In this document: positions 6,484 to 7,586 of the stretch, in pieces | Position numbering within the stretch: the stretch's first letter is position 1 | How the letters are laid out: each line of letters begins with the position of its first letter | From: an uncultured Anaerococcus sp. | GTDB taxonomy: Bacteria > Bacillota > Clostridia > Tissierellales > Peptoniphilaceae | Assembly: GCF_947253225.1 (NCBI RefSeq) | Contig: NZ_CAMXYR010000062.1 | Coordinates: forward strand, 1 to 7,586 | Direction of reading: 5' to 3' | DNA: 7,586 bases | Program-made: the position numbers and the translations under genes | Notes under the pieces: generated by a model | The model's database searches: none | What the model saw: only the letters and a program-made list of their open reading frames with translations | What the model was told of the DNA's origin: nothing

Positions 6484-7412
6484 AAGAAAGTAGACTTAAA
6501 TCCTGGGGATTCGAAGAATTTCCCACAGAGGATCCTAGAATTATAAATTATATAGGCTTGGAAAGCCCTGAAAATAAGATAACCTCTTACGAAATATTTC
6601 CGGGAGTCATTGTACTTTACATCAGTCTAAAGAAGAAATACAACGCTAATAATTCTTCGGCGAAGGGAAATAGAGGTTATAGGATAGGATATTGTTATGA
6701 AGGCAACTATTTCACATACATAAACAATACCAAGGTCCTCATAACTACAAACGAAATTTTCGTAGGAAGATCAATACCAAATTCAAAATTTTCTTCCACT
6801 ACAAGCCATCGAAACACGGCATTTAACATAGTAATAGCGGATAAAATCTTGGATAAAAACTCACCTTACTTTCCATATATTGGAGAATTTATATATAAAT
6901 TTAAAAATGTAAAAGACATGGGATGTGCCATTAAAAACGAAGATTTGGTAAAACTTGCAAATGAACTAATCCAAGCACTTAAAGAAAGAGATATGCTATT
7001 TATAAAATTAAAATCCTTGGAACTCATATATAGAATTGGAAAAGTGGGGATAAATCCAAGTAAGACCAATTACTTCATGACCGGAGGGGATAAACTAATG
7101 GAAGAGGTAGAGAAATATATGAAAGAAAACCTGGATAAAAATCTAAACTTAGATCAACTAGCGAAAAAATTTAAAATATCAAAATCTACTTTAAACACAA
7201 AATTCACAAGATCCTTTCAATACACGCCGATGAAGTATATCCAAAGGTTAAAACTAATATATTCAGAAGATTTGCTTATAAACACAGATAAATCCATACT
7301 AGAAATAAGCAATGATCTAAACTTTCAGAATCCATCTAACTTCAACAGAGCATTCAAAGATTTCACAGGACTTAGTCCTAGCCAATATAGAAAACAAAAC
7401 GAACCTGAATAA
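6480..7412 (+). CDS. AraC-family transcriptional regulator
   Basis: The 310-residue protein has an N-terminal part (about 1-200) of the kind that senses a ligand and a C-terminal AraC/XylS DNA-binding domain (about 205-306). The first helix-turn-helix lies around 223-244 (LNLDQLAKKFKISKSTLNTKF) and the second around 271-292. The family signature (about 281-304) is clear, with the terminal FTGLSPSQYR stretch. The segment around 66-78 (GYRIGYCYEGNYF) is typical of AraC regulators with long N-terminal domains such as those near iron-uptake genes. The ATG overlaps the EcfA stop by four bases, with GGAG at 6471-6474. Being the last gene of the uptake operon suggests that it activates its own operon when it senses the imported compound, as YbtA and PchR do for siderophores. 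This is inference from context; the ligand is unknown. Confidence 0.88.
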   Translation: MKESRLKSWGFEEFPTEDPRIINYIGLESPENKITSYEIFPGVIVLYISLKKKYNANNSSAKGNRGYRIGYCYEGNYFTYINNTKVLITTNEIFVGRSIPNSKFSSTTSHRNTAFNIVIADKILDKNSPYFPYIGEFIYKFKNVKDMGCAIKNEDLVKLANELIQALKERDMLFIKLKSLELIYRIGKVGINPSKTNYFMTGGDKLMEEVEKYMKENLDKNLNLDQLAKKFKISKSTLNTKFTRSFQYTPMKYIQRLKLIYSEDLLINTDKSILEISNDLNFQNPSNFNRAFKDFTGLSPSQYRKQNEPE

Positions 7413-7431
7413 TAAAATTTAGGTTCGTTTT
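7396..7431 (+). terminator. Rho-independent terminator overlapping the end of the regulator gene
   Basis: AAAACGAACCT (7396-7406) pairs perfectly with AGGTTCGTTTT (7421-7431). A G-T pair and three further A/T pairs extend the stem to 15 bp around a six-base loop (7411-7416). TTTTAGATTTTT follows. The stop codon TAA (7410-7412) lies at the loop, so the last codons of the regulator form the left arm. The A-rich left flank means it could also work on the opposite strand. It closes the six-gene operon. Confidence 0.85.
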
Positions 7432-7586
7432 AGATTTTTCATAACAGAATCCAAAAAATCTCATCTATTTTTTATTTCTAAATATAAAATGGTATAAAGA
7501 AGATAAAGATAAATTAAGACATCAAGGAGGAAATAAAAAAATGAACTATGATGTAGGAGAATCTTTATAGATAAAAAGAGGTGGAA
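7432..7586 (+). other. Right-edge intergenic region leading into an unseen downstream gene
   Basis: After the terminator the sequence is very AT-rich. It contains TATAAA-like elements (7483-7488, 7493-7498), but none has a convincing -35 partner at the right distance, so no promoter is called. The mini-ORF at 7541-7570 and the ribosome-binding-site-like AGAGGTGG at the extreme end indicate that another plus-strand gene begins just outside the window. No Fur-like palindrome comparable to the one at 304-320 is seen here. Confidence 0.5.
7524..7570 (+). CDS. Possible nine-codon mini-ORF or leader peptide
   Basis: A perfect AAGGAGG (7524-7530) lies ten bases before ATG 7541, which opens a nine-residue frame (MNYDVGESL) ending with TAG at 7568-7570. 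Nine bases after this stop, AGAGGTGG (7577-7584) looks like the ribosome binding site of a gene starting beyond the window. The frame may be a leader peptide coupled to that gene, the start of a gene broken by an early stop or frameshift, or chance. No repeated regulatory codon is visible. I do not recognise the peptide. Confidence 0.3.

Overview
The window is AT-rich, with AGA/AGG arginine codons, ATA isoleucine codons, strong purine-rich ribosome binding sites and start/stop overlaps between genes. This points to a low-GC Gram-positive bacterium. A Clostridia/Tissierellia-type anaerobe (for example an anaerobic coccus of the Anaerococcus/Peptoniphilus kind) is my best guess, but no rRNA or marker gene is present, so the placement is an inference.

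Layout: positions 1-344 hold no convincing gene. This stretch carries direct repeats that look like one end of an IS21-type insertion sequence, an 18-bp perfect palindrome, and then a promoter covered by a Fur-like operator. From 345 to 7412 there are six plus-strand genes packed so tightly that four of the five junctions overlap and the fifth has a 10-base gap: two half-size ABC transporter subunits (each membrane domain plus ATPase), an S component of the MptD/Trep_Strep type, an EcfT transmembrane subunit, a fused double-ATPase EcfA, and an AraC-family regulator. An intrinsic terminator overlaps the regulator's stop codon. The last 170 bases hold a nine-codon mini-ORF with a strong ribosome binding site and the ribosome binding site of a gene that starts beyond the window.

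How the genes may work together: the two half-transporters should form a heterodimer of the exporter-fold type used as importers by YbtPQ (yersiniabactin) and IrtAB (mycobactin). The S, T and A-A genes together make a complete, dedicated ECF importer. The order half-ABC, half-ABC, S, T, A resembles the siaDEFGH part of the Streptococcus pyogenes haem operon as I recall it, and the ECF part is of the same general kind as the haem transporter LhaSTA of Staphylococcus lugdunensis. With the Fur-like operator and a YbtA/PchR-like regulator position, the most economical reading is an iron-regulated uptake operon for haem, another tetrapyrrole, or a siderophore. The substrate is not proven by the sequence.

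Points that deserve a second look: an intrinsic-terminator-like hairpin inside the EcfT gene that could set the ratio of upstream to downstream products; an A10 tract exactly in the promoter spacer; substitutions in the second ATPase half of EcfA and in the first coupling motif of EcfT; and the mini-ORF at the right edge.
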